From the NCBI GenBank assembly GCA_021399445.1, contig JAJTUQ010000002.1:2914001-2978000 (forward strand): a DNA stretch of 64,000 nucleotides. The letters are read 5' to 3'. Each line of letters opens with the position of its first letter. Positions within the stretch are counted from its first letter, which is position 1. The stretch comes from Xylogone sp. PMI_703 (lineage: Eukaryota; Ascomycota; Leotiomycetes). Under the pieces are notes generated by a model. The model was given only the letters and a program-made list of their open reading frames with translations, had not been told where the DNA came from and ran no database searches. Shown one piece after another: positions 10,585 through 27,500 of the stretch. The position numbers were made by a program, and so were the translations under genes.

Positions 10585-11355
10585 ATGCCTTTACGAATTG
10601 ATATACCGAATAGAGACTTTGTCCTAGAGGCAAGGCCGTTGACACAGGAGGGATTTCACCATTTTGGTACTGTGATTGAGAATCCACAACCATGTTTGAT
10701 ACCATCACCAAGTGTTCACCAGCTACCATCGAATGCAGTGCTAGCAAATCAAGGTAGTGCAATCAAGCATGTCGATGTCACAAAAATGGTCAATCTATAT
10801 GATCAAGCGCCGAGTAAGGTTGCCAGCAAAGCCGTCATAAACATGTTTGTCTGTGCTCCTCGAGCACTTCTTCCCCTAGAAAATGGCAAAGATAGTGTTG
10901 TCGGCCTCTTCCCAGTCGAGGTTCTGGAGCGTCATCCTTTTACTACCCAGACTTTTATCCCCCTTGGATTATCTCCCCTAGAAGAGACGAATTCATGTTA
11001 CCTTATTATTGTAGCTCCCAGTCTCCCTCCATCGCAGCTGGACGACAAACTGCCAGTTCCTGATACAACAGCGGATCATCCTACTTTGCCTGGTCGTGGA
11101 GCTCCGGATCTAGAAAGAATTCAAGCCTTCATCTGTCGAGGATCACAAGCGGTCACTTACGGAGCAGGAACGTGGCATGCTCCAATGGTCGCCATAGGGA
11201 GTAAGCATATTGATTTTGTTGTGGTTCAATTCGCAAACAATGTAGATATTGAGGATTGTCAGGAGGTTGAACTCAAGACGGATGAAGGTAGATTAGGAGT
11301 CAAAGTTGCCATTCCGGGAGAACAATGCGGACCGGCCCAACAGTCAAAACTCTAA
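10585..11355 (+). CDS. DAL3: Ureidoglycolate lyase (ureidoglycolate hydrolase family), 256 aa
   Basis: A single-exon gene. It splits ureidoglycolate into glyoxylate and urea, the last step of allantoin breakdown, letting the fungus use purines as nitrogen. The family core is visible: EGFHHFGTVIENP near residue 22, a central strand region (VVGLFPVEVLERHPFTTQTF, about 107-126), then the metal-binding cupin end with QAVTYGAGTWHAPMVAIG and DFVVVQFAN (about 185-215). Length fits fungal members (about 250 aa). It stands alone, with no allantoinase or allantoicase neighbour in the window. The upstream GATAA cluster suggests AreA/NIT2 control. Protein: cytosolic, no signal peptide. Confidence 0.9.
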   Translation: MPLRIDIPNRDFVLEARPLTQEGFHHFGTVIENPQPCLIPSPSVHQLPSNAVLANQGSAIKHVDVTKMVNLYDQAPSKVASKAVINMFVCAPRALLPLENGKDSVVGLFPVEVLERHPFTTQTFIPLGLSPLEETNSCYLIIVAPSLPPSQLDDKLPVPDTTADHPTLPGRGAPDLERIQAFICRGSQAVTYGAGTWHAPMVAIGSKHIDFVVVQFANNVDIEDCQEVELKTDEGRLGVKVAIPGEQCGPAQQSKL

Positions 11356-14820
<3,465 letters not shown>

Positions 14821-14839
14821 ATATAGGAAGCTAATGACA

Positions 14840-15008
14840 GGTCAATTATCCTTTTACGCTTTTGATTGGACATGATAGTCCAGAGCGAAAAATAAAAATA
14901 TACCTGATACTGCTGATGTCAAACTTGTACCATGTAACACATTTTGCTTGTTATGTAGAGTATCGTTAGATCTAGTAGAAGTTGGGCAATAGTAGGAACT
15001 TTCGACGC
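14840..15008 (+). repeat. Dispersed repeat, copy A (about 170 bp)
   Basis: Starts 20 bp after the SEC23 stop. It aligns along its length with 39458-39617 in the same orientation, sharing blocks such as CACATTTTG(C/A)TTGTTATGTAG and GGTCAAT at the left. Similarity is roughly three quarters by eye. It has no coding content and probably forms part of the SEC23 3' untranslated region. Class unknown: an old MITE/SINE-like fragment is possible. Confidence 0.6.
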
Positions 15009-15337
15009 CCTTACAGCTGTCTAAATATGCATAATGACATATCATATGTCGCATTTTTTGTAGGTATATCAGGCACTGGTTGTGTTGTCCAGATTCGAGA
15101 GACATACGACTCATAGTTTTAATCTGAAGTCGCTGCCCCTCCTGAATTATCTAATTAGCACGCGTATCTCTTGGCCTTGAGGCCTTGGTGCTAGATTGTT
15201 TTTGCCACGTGACTTTCGCTTAGGGCTACTGGCCGAAACGCCCACTCAGCGAAACTAAAGATTTCGAACTTTTGATATCGAAATTGACAACAAACTTTGG
15301 GCATTTTATCTGCGGTACCTTCTTACCAATCGCAACC
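15009..15337. other. RPL12 promoter region
   Basis: 329 bp between the repeat and the RPL12 start. It has no gene. Short runs such as TTTCGAACTTTTGATATCG precede the start codon. Confidence 0.4.
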
Positions 15338-16065
<728 letters not shown>

Positions 16066-17663
16066 ATGCCTAAATGATGTCTTTTTCTTTTATGTATTCT
16101 GGGGTTCCATACGCACAATGGGCTGTGCTAAGTTATGGCATTGATTCGAATACGAACCGTTCTAATCAAGGCTTGTGCTCTGTGACGTGACTTTTGTTTC
16201 TGACTGGAGGATTCTCTCGACTTCCTCGCCATCCACCCTCTCTGTTGCCGGTTTAACTGCGAGTAGAAGCTCTGTATGCAGTGCGAGGAGGTAAACTTCA
16301 TACTTGAGACTAGATGTGCTGTTATTCTGGAGTAGAGCTATGATCTATATTCTGCAAGCAGCAAGATTGCCTCCATGAGAAGATACACCTATTCTGGCCT
16401 AGGTGGAGGGAGTATCCTGTAAAACCGTCTAGGAATACTTTAGTAGACATGGCTGAAAAGTTGCCTCTAACCAAACTGTAACTAAATCAGAGTTAAGAGT
16501 AATTTTGAACCGCTAGGATTAATAGCCAAAAAAACAGTTCTTTGTTAATTTAATATCCTGAGCAGGGATGCATTGAATCCTGTGTGACTGAGGGGTTTGC
16601 TCTTATTAAAATCCTGGATGCATATGAAATGATGAAACGCAAAACGGGGACTTTGCCTAATCTAGTTACATCCTTATTTTAGTAAACAAAGCTCTGGGAA
16701 ACTGCGACAAAAAACTCGCAGCTCCTGGCTATTAGTAGTATGCTATGGAGAGGTAAATAAAATAAATGAGCGTCTGTTGTAGAACCAGGAACTATGGATA
16801 AGGTGCTGTAATCCAGATGGTATCGTACATGTATGACCATCGCATAAGAGAGATTCTGGAGTAACTTGGGCTGGGCTACCGTGGGTTGCATTGATTTAAG
16901 AACGTCCCAAACTTCTGTAGCCCCTGAATCCTCGCTTCCTCAATAATTTCCATTCCGACTCTGTCACAATGGCTCCAGTTCGCTACCAAGTCACCTCTAG
17001 GAACTACTTTTATGAGCATGATGGGTTGGTATATGGTATAAGTAGTAGAATCTTAGGAAACTGAAGCATATTTCATCACGTCAAAGAGATTCTGCGCATT
17101 GGTTGCTGGAGTTTGCTACCTGGGCGGGCGATTATAGTCATCCTCTTATTGGTGGCTAAACGAGGCTATCGAGATTGTGGCCATGCATTGATCTGCACAC
17201 CTTCAACTCAGCACCTCTTACGAGGTCCTCCTACAACATTTCCATGGATGAATCACCTCTGATCTCGTCTTCGCGTGTGTTTTTGCTGGCCATCAATTAC
17301 AATCGTTGACAGAATACAGTAGCCTGTTGGGAAGGTTGAGCTCCTTAGCGGACGCCGCGTTCCTTGTTAGGACCGGGCACCCAGGTGTAAGGTTTCAACC
17401 TTGCTTGTACTTCGTATCGTTCCTTCTCTTTCATTTCTCATCAACCTCACGTTCCATCTATGCTATAGACAAAGCTTAAGGTGAGCTGAATAGTGCTGGT
17501 TTGGCTGATGTACGAGAGGCTCGAGATGATCGATAGAGGAGATATACCCCTCCTTCGCGCAGGTATTGGCACTCCTCGGAAAGCATACCCAGCCCTCTCA
17601 CATCTCAGCTAATCGCGATATTCTTCTGCTCTATCGATTCCCTTCCTCCTCAATTCTAGGAGT
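16066..17663. other. Long 5' region of the O-GlcNAc-transferase-like gene
   Basis: 1.6 kb without a convincing gene. A pyrimidine-rich zone with CT runs at about 17400-17660 sits before the next ATG and is likely its 5' untranslated region. Small frames in 16679-16891 have no support. Confidence 0.45.
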
Positions 17664-20600
17664 ATGATTCCGCAGGTAGCCTTCCGACCGCAAGTTCTAT
17701 TGGAGCAGTTTCCCGGTCCTGGATATCCCCTCGGCTCTCATGATTCTTTGTTTAACTCGCGAGACACGAGTCGAGTAGTCCCTTTGCCATCTCGACATCG
17801 AAGATCTCAAAGTTCCCAGATATTGGCTGTCCCTCAACCTCAGCCTCAACCTCATACATACAATGCTGGCCAAGAACTTCGACAAAGTGGGATCCCTCAA
17901 AGCGCTGCCTTTGGTAGAGGGCTAAGAGGACAGTATCATGATGCTTCCGAACATATGCTACGTCGAAAAACACCAAATGGTACTCTTGCTGCGGGGTATG
18001 ATGGAACCCCAGTGCCATGGTCGAGTAGAATACCTGCGTTGAAACATGTCGTGCTTCCATCATCCGGGGTAACAGCTTCAGAAGGTGCTACGTTTGCGAC
18101 TTCCAATCCGTATAGAGAACAGCGTGAACAGGATCAGATGGAATGGGGGCGTTCTGGAGGACAGTTCGGGCAGATGAACACTGTGGGGACTCAGTTGCAC
18201 CCACCAAATAATAACATAGCAACCTGGACTCAAGTTTGCTCTCCACCCGATGGTGCCGGTGCAGCTCTGAGCCATATTCCTCTTCACCAGCCCGCCACGT
18301 TCTATCCCTACAATAATATACAGGTACCGACTGTGCTTCAGCCCGTTTATCAACCAGCGCCGGCTCCACTCCTTTCAGCATCTAATGATACCGGCCCATA
18401 TGGGCCTTACTGGCCAAACGGGAAATTTGTGCCTTATAGACCGGCGGCAATAAGAGGCCATGGATATCATCACCTGGGCTACGGAACTGGAATGGACTAT
18501 CCGATTTTGCCTGATCAAGTTAAACCACATATAGAGACCCTGCACGCATTTCATCAGTCAAATCAATCATTTGACTTGACCCCAAGAAACCCTTCAATAT
18601 ATCATTCTCAAACACATAAGATCCCTCAGCACTTTGGAAGTACACATGCAAACCAACTGGAACCGCAGTTATTTCATAATACCCTCCTTGCTAATACAAA
18701 CATATCTGACGGCTGTCGGACTCCTACAAACCATTCTGCAAATCGAACGAGCAATGTAGAGTTCAAGGAAAAGACACTTTCTTGGGCTCATAGCATATAT
18801 GTTGATCTTCTAGCTTACCTCCACAAGGCTAATAAGGAAAATAAGTCTACAAAGTCATTGCATGGTGCACAATCTCACTCAAAAAACGGCATATATCCGA
18901 AGCCACCCCGTCAATCTGCTATGAGCTTAGGATACTCACAATTGAATAATTTTACTTCCCCCGGAAGCTCTGACAGTGGAGTTAGATACTGGCAATCCAA
19001 TGCAGGAATTAATGAATTAAGACACACCAGACATTCTAGCCAAGAAACTCCACATTATTTGTCAGCATTTCAGCCTTCTCATGCATCTTCGGTTACACCT
19101 GTAAAGAAGGCGCATGAGGCCCTTGACATGCTCACCACACTATGTGAACAGAGCAATTGGAGTTGGATTGATGGTATGCTGCTTGGAGGATGCCTGGCCT
19201 ATGGACTAGAAGAATATGGCAAAGCTCTGGATTGGTATTCGAAAATAATTAGTTTGGATCCAAGGTATAGAATTCTGTGTTCATGATCTAGTACTGTGCA
19301 CTGACGGATTTATGCAGACACGTTGAAGCCATGTCAAATCTTGCGGCTACACTACTATGTTTGAACAGACGGGGAGAAGCTGAGCAGCATTGGCTACAAG
19401 CTGTTAGACTCCGGCCCAGCTATTTCGAAGCTGTTGAGCATCTCATTGGACTTTTGTGTGGGGATCATCGAGCCAAGGAGGCTGTCGATATCATTGACTT
19501 TGTGGAACGCTCACTCAGATTGACCAAAACAGAGGAAATGCAGGATTATTTCAGCGAAACTTCTAGTAATACGGATCGGGAAACTGCTGAGGCATTATGC
19601 GCTGCATCGGAAGCAGTTATTCTGGACTATGACTTCGACGACAATACTAGCTTCCTTTCTCCGATGGCCAGGGAAATTGAGGAAAATTCAATGCAGCCTG
19701 GGTTTGGTACTAGTGGGTTTTCCATTCCTGGCTCTGAAAATGGTCGTATTCTTGCCTTGGCACATGCTAAAGGCAATATGCTATATGCTCTCGGGGATAT
19801 AGACGGGGCATCTAGAGCATTTGAGACTGCTGTGCTGATAAGTACGGGAAGAGACGTGAATGGAATTCAAGGGCTTATCCAAAAGATAATAGGTGTGCTG
19901 TCTTACGACAGTTATGCCGCAGTTCGGTCAAGTATCTCATCGCCACCAACCTCTCTGGGGCTATCATCCCCTCTGCTCCTACCTCCAGGAAAGGCACTTC
20001 AGACTGCGCGACTTATGTTTGCAAAGAACGGAGAACTGCCAAATCTTCGGTTTATTCCACAGGGACTCGCACGACGTGCTGCGGTTTCCACTACAAGTAA
20101 TTCGCTTCTTTCACTTGCTAAGATTTTCCAGGACGCTATGTCAAATAGCAACTCATCACCCAAAATCTCCCGAATGCCCTCTGGCGTCGGTGATATCTTA
20201 GCACTGTATTATTTATCTTTATCTTTGCAACCCAGTCCTTCAACAGCGAATAATGTTGGTATTCTGCTCGCTAGTGTACAACAGCCAGTATCATCTCAGT
20301 CGATGATTCTGAGGGACAGCACAGTCTTGCCAGAGATACCTGGCGTGGTTCCAGGAAGTGGTGTCGCTCTTGCACTTGCCTACTACAACTATGGACTCAA
20401 TCTTGATGCAAAACACGCTCACCTTTACACCAATCTTGGTAGCTTACTCAAGGATATTGGCCAACTTTCGGCTGCAATCAAGATGTATGAGCAAGCCGTC
20501 GCATGTGATGGTACTTTCGACATTGCACTTGCAAATCTTGCCAATGCTGTAAAGGATCAAGGTCGCACTAGCGAAGCAATCAAATACTATAGACGTGCAG

Positions 20601-22687
20601 TCGAAGCAAGTCCGGATTTCGCAGAAGCTGTGTGTGGTCTTGCAAATGCGCTGAATTCAGTGTGTGATTGGGCTGGCCGAGGGGGCGTTGTTCTGGATGG
20701 TGGAAAACGAGACCGTTGGCACGTAGACGAAGCTGGAATGATCACCGAGGTAAATATAAGTGCGTCAGGCAGTGGGTGGATGAAACGCGTGGTTGACATC
20801 GTGGCCAAACAGCTGCAAGATGGCGCATTGTGGGGATGTGGTATCCTTCAAGGACAAACAGCACTCCAATTTCTCCGGCAGCTAGAACTCTCTGACTCGG
20901 GCGGACGTTGGACATCGGAGAGAAGAACTAGTGTTCATGCTATTATCAATTCTTGGATCGGACAACGGTGGGAAGGAGCCCGCGTTGTCCGCCTAATTGA
21001 GCGGGCAATTCGAAGATCAATGCACAGGTGGTACCAAGATAAGTATATCAAAAAAGTGCAGCTCCCTCCCTCCAACTATATGCGCCCACAGTTACCCGCC
21101 AACCTTGCCGTTCCGACGGCTCCAACGGTTTTACCATTTCACACATTTACATGTCCGCTGTCTGCCAAGGATATTCGTATGATCTCTCAACGGAATGCGT
21201 TGAGAATCTCCTGTTCGACTCTGCGAGCTCCATGGATGCAAGGCGCAGTTTTCCCTCCTCCACCTCCACCTTCGCCAACTCTTAATATCGGATATGTCTC
21301 GTCTGACTTCAACAATCATCCTTTAGCACATTTGTAAGTATAATATGATTAGTATAACTTTTTATAAGGTTATCATCTGCTAACAATACTTAAAGGATGC
21401 AATCAGTTTTTGGATTCCATAATCCCGCTCGGGCGAAAGCATTCTGCTATGCTACGACAGCAAGTGACAACTCCGTCCATAGGCAGCAAATTGAGCGTGA
21501 AGCACCAGTTTTCCGGGATGCAAGTTCCTGGTCTGCAGATCGCTTAGTAAATCAAATTGTGGAGGATGGAATTCATATTCTTGTTAATTTGAATGGCTAT
21601 ACAAGAGGGGCTCGAAATGAAGTGTTTGCAGCTCGGCCTGCACCTATCCAGATGTCATTCATGGGCTTTGCAGGCACCCTGGGTGCTGAATGGTGTGACT
21701 ACCTCCTAGCTGATGAGACCGCTGTTCCTCCAGACACACTTCGCCCGTGGAGGGGAAATATTAATCTAGATGACCAATTCCGTGATGATAAAGCCATAGA
21801 AGAGGAGAATTGGGTTTATTCGGAAAACATAATATTTTGCAGGGATACATTCTTCTGTTGCGACCACGCACAATCGGAATCACGAGACAATCAGTTATCT
21901 TGGGAAGAGGAACAGTCAAGAAGGTGGAAAATGCGAAAGGAGATCTTCCCAACCTTGGCCGATGATGCTATCATACTGGGCAACTTCAACCAGCTTTATA
22001 AGGTTTGTTACAGCCGAACAAGTGAAACATAATCAAGTCTAACCAACGTTATAGATTGAACCTACAACCTTTCGAACGTGGTTACGCATATTAGATAAGG
22101 TTCCAAAGGCCATTTTATGGCTGCTGCGCTTCCCTGATCTTGGTGAGGCAAATCTCAAGCGGACAGCTAAAGAGTGGGCTGGCGAAAGTGTAGCGTCGCG
22201 AATTTGGTTTACGGATGTAGCACCCAAACATCAGCACATTTCCAGAGCCCGAGTCAGTGACCTTTTCTTGGATACACCTGAATGTAATGCTCATACCACC
22301 GCTGCCGATATTCTGTGGTCAAGTACGCCACTTTTAACGCTGCCTCGTTACAAGTACAAGATGTGTTCTCGTATGGCAGCTTCTATACTCAAGGGAGCCT
22401 TACCCAAAAATGAAGATGGTCGCCAGGCTGCCGCCGAGCTAATAGCTAAAGATGACGAACAATATGAGGAGTTCGCTATACGGTTGGCCGGTAGTTTCTC
22501 TTATACGGTAGAGGATTCGATTGGGAAGGGACATGGCAGGTTAAATGAGCTACGAAAACTTTTGTATAACAGTCGATGGACGTGCGCACTTTTTAACACG
22601 AGACGATGGGTATCAGATTTGGAATCTGCATATGAAGAGGCATGGCGAAGATGGGTGATAAACGAGGGAGGTGATATCTATCTATGA
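17664..22687 (+). CDS. O-GlcNAc transferase-like protein: TPR repeats plus GT41 domain (1618 aa)
   Basis: Four exons: 17664-19264, 19318-21333, 21396-22002 and 22055-22687. Residues about 1-480 are low-complexity, rich in Gln/Pro/Ser/Tyr. TPR-like helices follow at about 490-610 (GKALDWYSKIISLDPRH) and 885-985 (LYTNLGSLLKDIGQLSAAIK; ALANLANAVKDQGRTSEAI). The GT41 catalytic part starts near 1190 with IGYVSSDFNNHPLAHL, where the family's conserved His lies; then NLNGYTRGARNEVFAARPAP, QMSFMGFAGTLGAEWCDYLLAD, LGNFNQLYKIEP (Lys1408 matches the UDP-binding Lys of OGT) and CNAHTTAADILWSSTPLLTLP. In animals this enzyme adds GlcNAc to Ser/Thr of nuclear and cytosolic proteins. Between the two catalytic lobes the insert is only some 40 residues, so the animal intervening domain is missing. 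The donor sugar in fungi is not settled. Confidence 0.9.
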
Positions 22688-23614
22688 ATGATATGGCACT
22701 CTCATCTTTCTGGTCATTATATGGTTGGGGGATCTGTGAGGATTAAATTTCCCGGTAAATTAGAGGAAGCTCAATCAAGACAAGGGATTTATGTTAGAGG
22801 GATTGGGATCACCAAGATGGATATCTTGAGCATGGCGTATGGGCACGGCTTCTCTCTCAATTTGGGCTATATACTGTAGCATCTTTTTGCTTTCTCCTAG
22901 ACACCGTTCATTGCAAGATACCCACGGTCGTTAACTGTTTCACACTATTCATGTTGTCTATTTCACTAGTGCCGTCCTATAATCTCACACCAGCCACCTT
23001 GTAAGAATGAGTTGGTTTCATATTACAATGTTCAACAATCAAGCCAGTTAATTTCTAGCTCGATGACTTAGATCCATCATGATAGGTTAACACACCTCTT
23101 GCCAAGACTTTCTTCCTTGGTTGCCCTAACACTAACCTCCATCGTAGTCTAATGGTCACACTCACGACAACAAGCGGAACACATAGCAAATTGGAGCATA
23201 TCTGGGGCTCTATTTTGATTAAAAACTATATTTGAATAGATGCAAAATAATATGCCTCAAAAAAGACATTTTCCCAAACACATAACTTGTTTGGGTTGGG
23301 TATCTAGCCTGAAACCAAAAAAAATGAAAAAAGCAATAGTAAAAAATGTTTGTACACAATGGAAAATTTTGGCAATGCTAAAAGAAAAGTTGCTCCACGC
23401 TTCGTTATAGTTTGAGGCATATTCATATCCAGTGAACCCGTCATCACCGGCCCTTTTTCCCCCTTTCGCGCCTTATTCCCAAAACTTGATAAGTTTGTGT
23501 GTAGAGTTACAACCACGCTAAAGCAATCCACGCCTCCCAAGAAGTGTTAAATCGTAAAATGTCGCTTTGTTTTTATACACAGGAAGAAAAGTAAAGATGC
23601 TCGTGCCTCATGCT
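22688..23614. other. Convergent intergenic region
   Basis: 927 bp between the 3' ends of the OGT-like gene and the Myb gene. AT-rich patches near 23210-23350 fit 3' ends. No gene or repeat is seen. Confidence 0.45.
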
Positions 23615-24541
23615 TCATGCTAGCAAGGATGAAAGGTTCATGCGTACATCTCTATCCGATTGCTGTTCAAGAGCAATGCTGATGTGTAATGGTGGAAGCT
23701 GGACAGGAGTTGGTGGGGCTGTGGGTAGTTGCGTTCTTGAGTCATAACGATATTCCCGTGGTGATGGTGGGATAGGAATGTGAGGATACTCCGGTCGTCC
23801 GTATGTGATAGGTGATAAGGTGTTTAGCTTTCCATCACTAGGAAAACGTGCTGCAAATGCATGATGATCTGAATCGTAGAGGCTGTTTGAGCGGTGCACT
23901 GACGGCAGGCTTGGTCTCCTGGCTTCTGGTTGGGAAATTTGATGTAATGGTGGAAGCTCAAATGTCGGCGATGGTGCAACGCGAGGAGATGTAGAGAAAT
24001 TCGATCCGCTGTCAGAGATCAGAGAGGGTGCCCGGTCTACAGACTCCGCCCTGGAGATGTCCGAGGCAGGTGATGGCAGTGGCTCCTCCATAGCATGGAA
24101 GTTTGGAGAGGTGATGAGGGCATGAGAGGGAGTGGTTGATGGTCGGGAGAGGGGTTGTGGCTGGCCACGCTCGACAAAGGGATTTCCACCGTGCGAGGAT
24201 GTCCGTCGACGCAGGATGAGCCGACGTCTTCGGTTCATGCTACCATTCCACCAATTTTTCACAGCATTGTCACTTCGACCATTGAGTCTCCGAGCAATTT
24301 CAGCCCATCTCTTTCCCATCTCTCCTACTAGACGCTCGATCAACAGCCCTTCCTCAGGGCTAATAGGCTCATGATTCAAGGATGGCTTCAAATTTTGGTG
24401 ATATCTCTCTCGGCATTGCTTTGGCGAACGTGAGCCGATAAGTTGAGCAATTCTAACCCAGTTCAAAGCTCCTTGGGTATGCACGAGCTGGACGAGGTAT
24501 GCATCCTCGGCAGGTGACCAGGGTCCTCGACGGTGAGCCAT
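23615..24541 (-). CDS. flbD: FlbD-type Myb transcription factor (308 aa)
   Basis: A single exon. Two Myb repeats sit at the N-terminus: residues about 4-52 (RRGPWSPAEDAYLVQLV, NWVRIAQLIGSRSPKQCRER) and 57-103 (ISPEEGLLIERLVGEMGKRW, EIARRLNGRSDNAVKNWWN). The sequence through HQNLKPSLNHEPISPEEG is the hallmark of the FlbD family. FlbD switches Aspergillus from vegetative growth to asexual sporulation, acting upstream of brlA with FlbB; homologues in other filamentous fungi also affect sexual development. After residue 115 the protein is disordered and Ser/Pro-rich, ending in a short conserved-looking tail (PVQLPPLHISIALEQQ). It acts in the nucleus. An unusually long gene-free region lies on its 5' side, as expected of a heavily regulated developmental gene. 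Confidence 0.92.
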   Translation of the reverse strand: MAHRRGPWSPAEDAYLVQLVHTQGALNWVRIAQLIGSRSPKQCRERYHQNLKPSLNHEPISPEEGLLIERLVGEMGKRWAEIARRLNGRSDNAVKNWWNGSMNRRRRLILRRRTSSHGGNPFVERGQPQPLSRPSTTPSHALITSPNFHAMEEPLPSPASDISRAESVDRAPSLISDSGSNFSTSPRVAPSPTFELPPLHQISQPEARRPSLPSVHRSNSLYDSDHHAFAARFPSDGKLNTLSPITYGRPEYPHIPIPPSPREYRYDSRTQLPTAPPTPVQLPPLHISIALEQQSDRDVRMNLSSLLA

Positions 24542-27500
24542 TGCAAAATCAATGACGACACCTGAGCTCAGGATAGAAGTTGAGTAGTATCAATGAAGGT
24601 ACCACTCTTGATATGTGCGAATGAAGTCCTCAAGCACTGATTGTTATAGAAGATGGTATAGTTGCGAAGACTACTTTCTACCTGTCAAACACAACAGCGA
24701 TGACCGACGGTAGTGGGGTGATGTAAAAGCCCGAAAGTTGAAGGAGGTGAGGGAGTTGCTATAACCAATATATATGGGTTATACCTCTGTGTCGAGATAA
24801 TGTTCGTCTGATGTCGAGGTAGTGTGGTTAAGAGGAGGAGAATGTGGGTGAGGCTCTCTATATAGATCGCAACCCACGATCGAGGGCAAGATGGACTAGA
24901 GATCTAGTCAACAAGGGGGGGGGGGGGGTGATTTCGGGAAAGAGGCGCTTGATGTCACAGCTAGGGTTGGCAATATTTGATGGAGACGAGAGCACGGAAG
25001 GGTGGAAGGGATCGGGGCCAATATTAAGGCTAGGAGGGTTGCTTATTATGACTTGCGAGGGCAGAGAAGACGGAGAAGAAGCAGAACCATCGATGCAAGG
25101 TTCCTCCGAGGCGGCCAGTGATCTAGGAGCCACCAGCGTACCTTCATTACTGGCGGGGCGAGGAGGAGGAGGGGGCGGACAAGCAGGACCTTTGGGCAGA
25201 AGCAGGCGTTGCAAGCCCCAGGAGGGCCACCTTCGGGGGGTGGAGAGGGCGGTTTCCAGGGGAGAGGGTGCTGAGACTTTGACAGGGCACAGGGTTGCAA
25301 GCTGCCGCCAGAGAGTCTGGGTCCGCTAGCAGGGGAGGAGAGGGCCCTGGGACCGACACTGGGCTAGATCTGGCCCCGGCAACAAGAGCATGGCATTGGG
25401 CGCGCTGCCCCCGTCTTGGGAGAAAGCCGTCAGAGCTTGGGAAGGCGGAGGGCTCTGGATCTGCTTGAGGACTGCTGGCGGCGGCGGGTTACACAGCACA
25501 GCAGCCCGGCGACGGCTGCAGCAATTGAGTTTGGAGTTGGACTCGACTGGTTGGACGCTGCGTGTCCCGGACGAGTGCGCACGGGAGAATGTGAGCCCTC
25601 TGCTTTCTCTTGCTGGAAAGAGGTAAACATGTCCGGCGGACATGGCATTGGGTCACTTGCCCCCAAGATCCCCAGCAAATTTTTTGTTTTTGTTTTTCCC
25701 TCTTTGCAGTCGTACGCCATGCTTGAGTTTTTCCTTTTCCTGTCCCCCTTCTTCTGCTCTGGCCGGCTCTGCTGCGCCGTATCCTAGAAGTCCGTGGACC
25801 TGGCTGCTGATCATGATGTTGCTACGGAGCGAGCAAAGGCCCAGGAGGCTGATAGACCCCAAGCCCAGAGGAACAATAAGGGCAGCCGTGCGTTCAGAAC
25901 TAAAGCGGCGTGCGAGAGGGGAATGTGGACGGCTCAACTGTAACAGGCGTACCCTTACAGGCTCCGTAGGGATGCTGTTGATCGAACGGGTGGCTTCAAA
26001 GCAAATCCACCCCCTTGGGTCAGTCAACCCCCAGCCAAACCTCCTTCTTGAACGCCAATGACCACCTCAACCACTCTTTGGGGCATCGCCAACAAGCACC
26101 ATCAGTCTGCATCTCGAGAAACTCAATCGTTGATCGACATCACATATACTACACACACATTATGCAATTTACACCACAAAACCTTCAGACCGACTTTTCC
26201 CTCCGCTCAGCGACAGTATACAGCGCAAGCAAAAGGACCCGGGATTTGAGATTCGAGACTCGAGGCCAGGCGTGCAGTGTTTCTCGTCACATGGGTGACG
26301 GGTGAAGCAGGGGCGAGACATCCAGCAATCCAGACATCAATCTTGCAGGCCCTGGAAGAGACAATATTGGCTTCTTGCACGCTTTTCCAACCCGCCTATC
26401 CCCCAATCTTGTTTACTGTACCTATCGCATCGCCGCAAGCTGCAACCATGCGATTCGTATGGGGTCCTTGGATCTCCTTGTGGAGCCCAGATCTCGTGTG
26501 CGCCATCCACTCTCCAGGTGCCCTGTCTGTCACCGCTCAGTAGTCAAATTGCCCAGACAATTACGTCTATACTACTCTTGCACCCTCTCGCGTGGTATCC
26601 CTTGACCAGCTGCCTCCCGCATCGCCCCGCCTGTCTGGTTTGCAGAATCGACGCTGTGGTCCCGCTCGTGCTGCGCAGTCCACCTGAGACGTCCACATAA
26701 CATCTGCAGTTCCTAGCGAACCAACTTCAACACACAATAATGCAAGACACTACATTCCGAGGATCGAGGATGCATGAAGCCTGCGGCGAGGCGGTTTACC
26801 GGTCGACGGCCTCTAGGCCATATGTCTTTCATTTGGCTCCTCTGTAACTACATCGACCGTTGTATGCCAGATCAAGAGAGCCCGTTGACGCCGCTGTACA
26901 GGTTCAAGCCTCACCAACGGGAACTACCTGCCAGATGTGTCTACAGCGCGTAGGAATCTGTGTATCCATGAAACTTTCCAACAGCTATTGACTGAAGGAA
27001 CTCACGTTGTACGAGAATTCATCACCCCGGTTTGGTTTGCCTCAGAGCAGCCACGGCCACGAGGGTCCCCTCAGCTTAGTCGACTATATTCACCAGCCCA
27101 TTCGTATCGTAGCAAATGAATGCTCGCAACTGGCATTTCATACCAGCTGTCTCTGTTGAGATTAATGTCGCTAAGCTGATACCGTAATGATGAATAAGGT
27201 TACGATTAAGCTAGCAGAAACTCTGCTGGGGCGATCGAGGATTACAAGACGGCCCAAGCCAGCCGCGGCACCCTTCTTCTGATGCCCTTGTTTGGCTGAA
27301 CTGCTTAAGGCTCAAAGGGGAACTGAATAGCGAAACCTCGATATTGAGGAAACAAGATTCGGCATAGACCTGCAGCCTGGCATTGTTTAATCATGTCTCA
27401 TATCACAGTTCAGCACGGTTGTACAACAGCAAAAGAGTACAATTGATCTCAAAAAGCGTTTCCACCGCCTCTTTCGCTTCCGTTACCTCAACAAGAAAAC

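Noticed and set aside
24844..26061. Many overlapping frames of 80-160 codons on both strands
   Set aside because: They overlap in GC-rich DNA, have biased unrelated compositions, and none has a splice-supported extension or family likeness.
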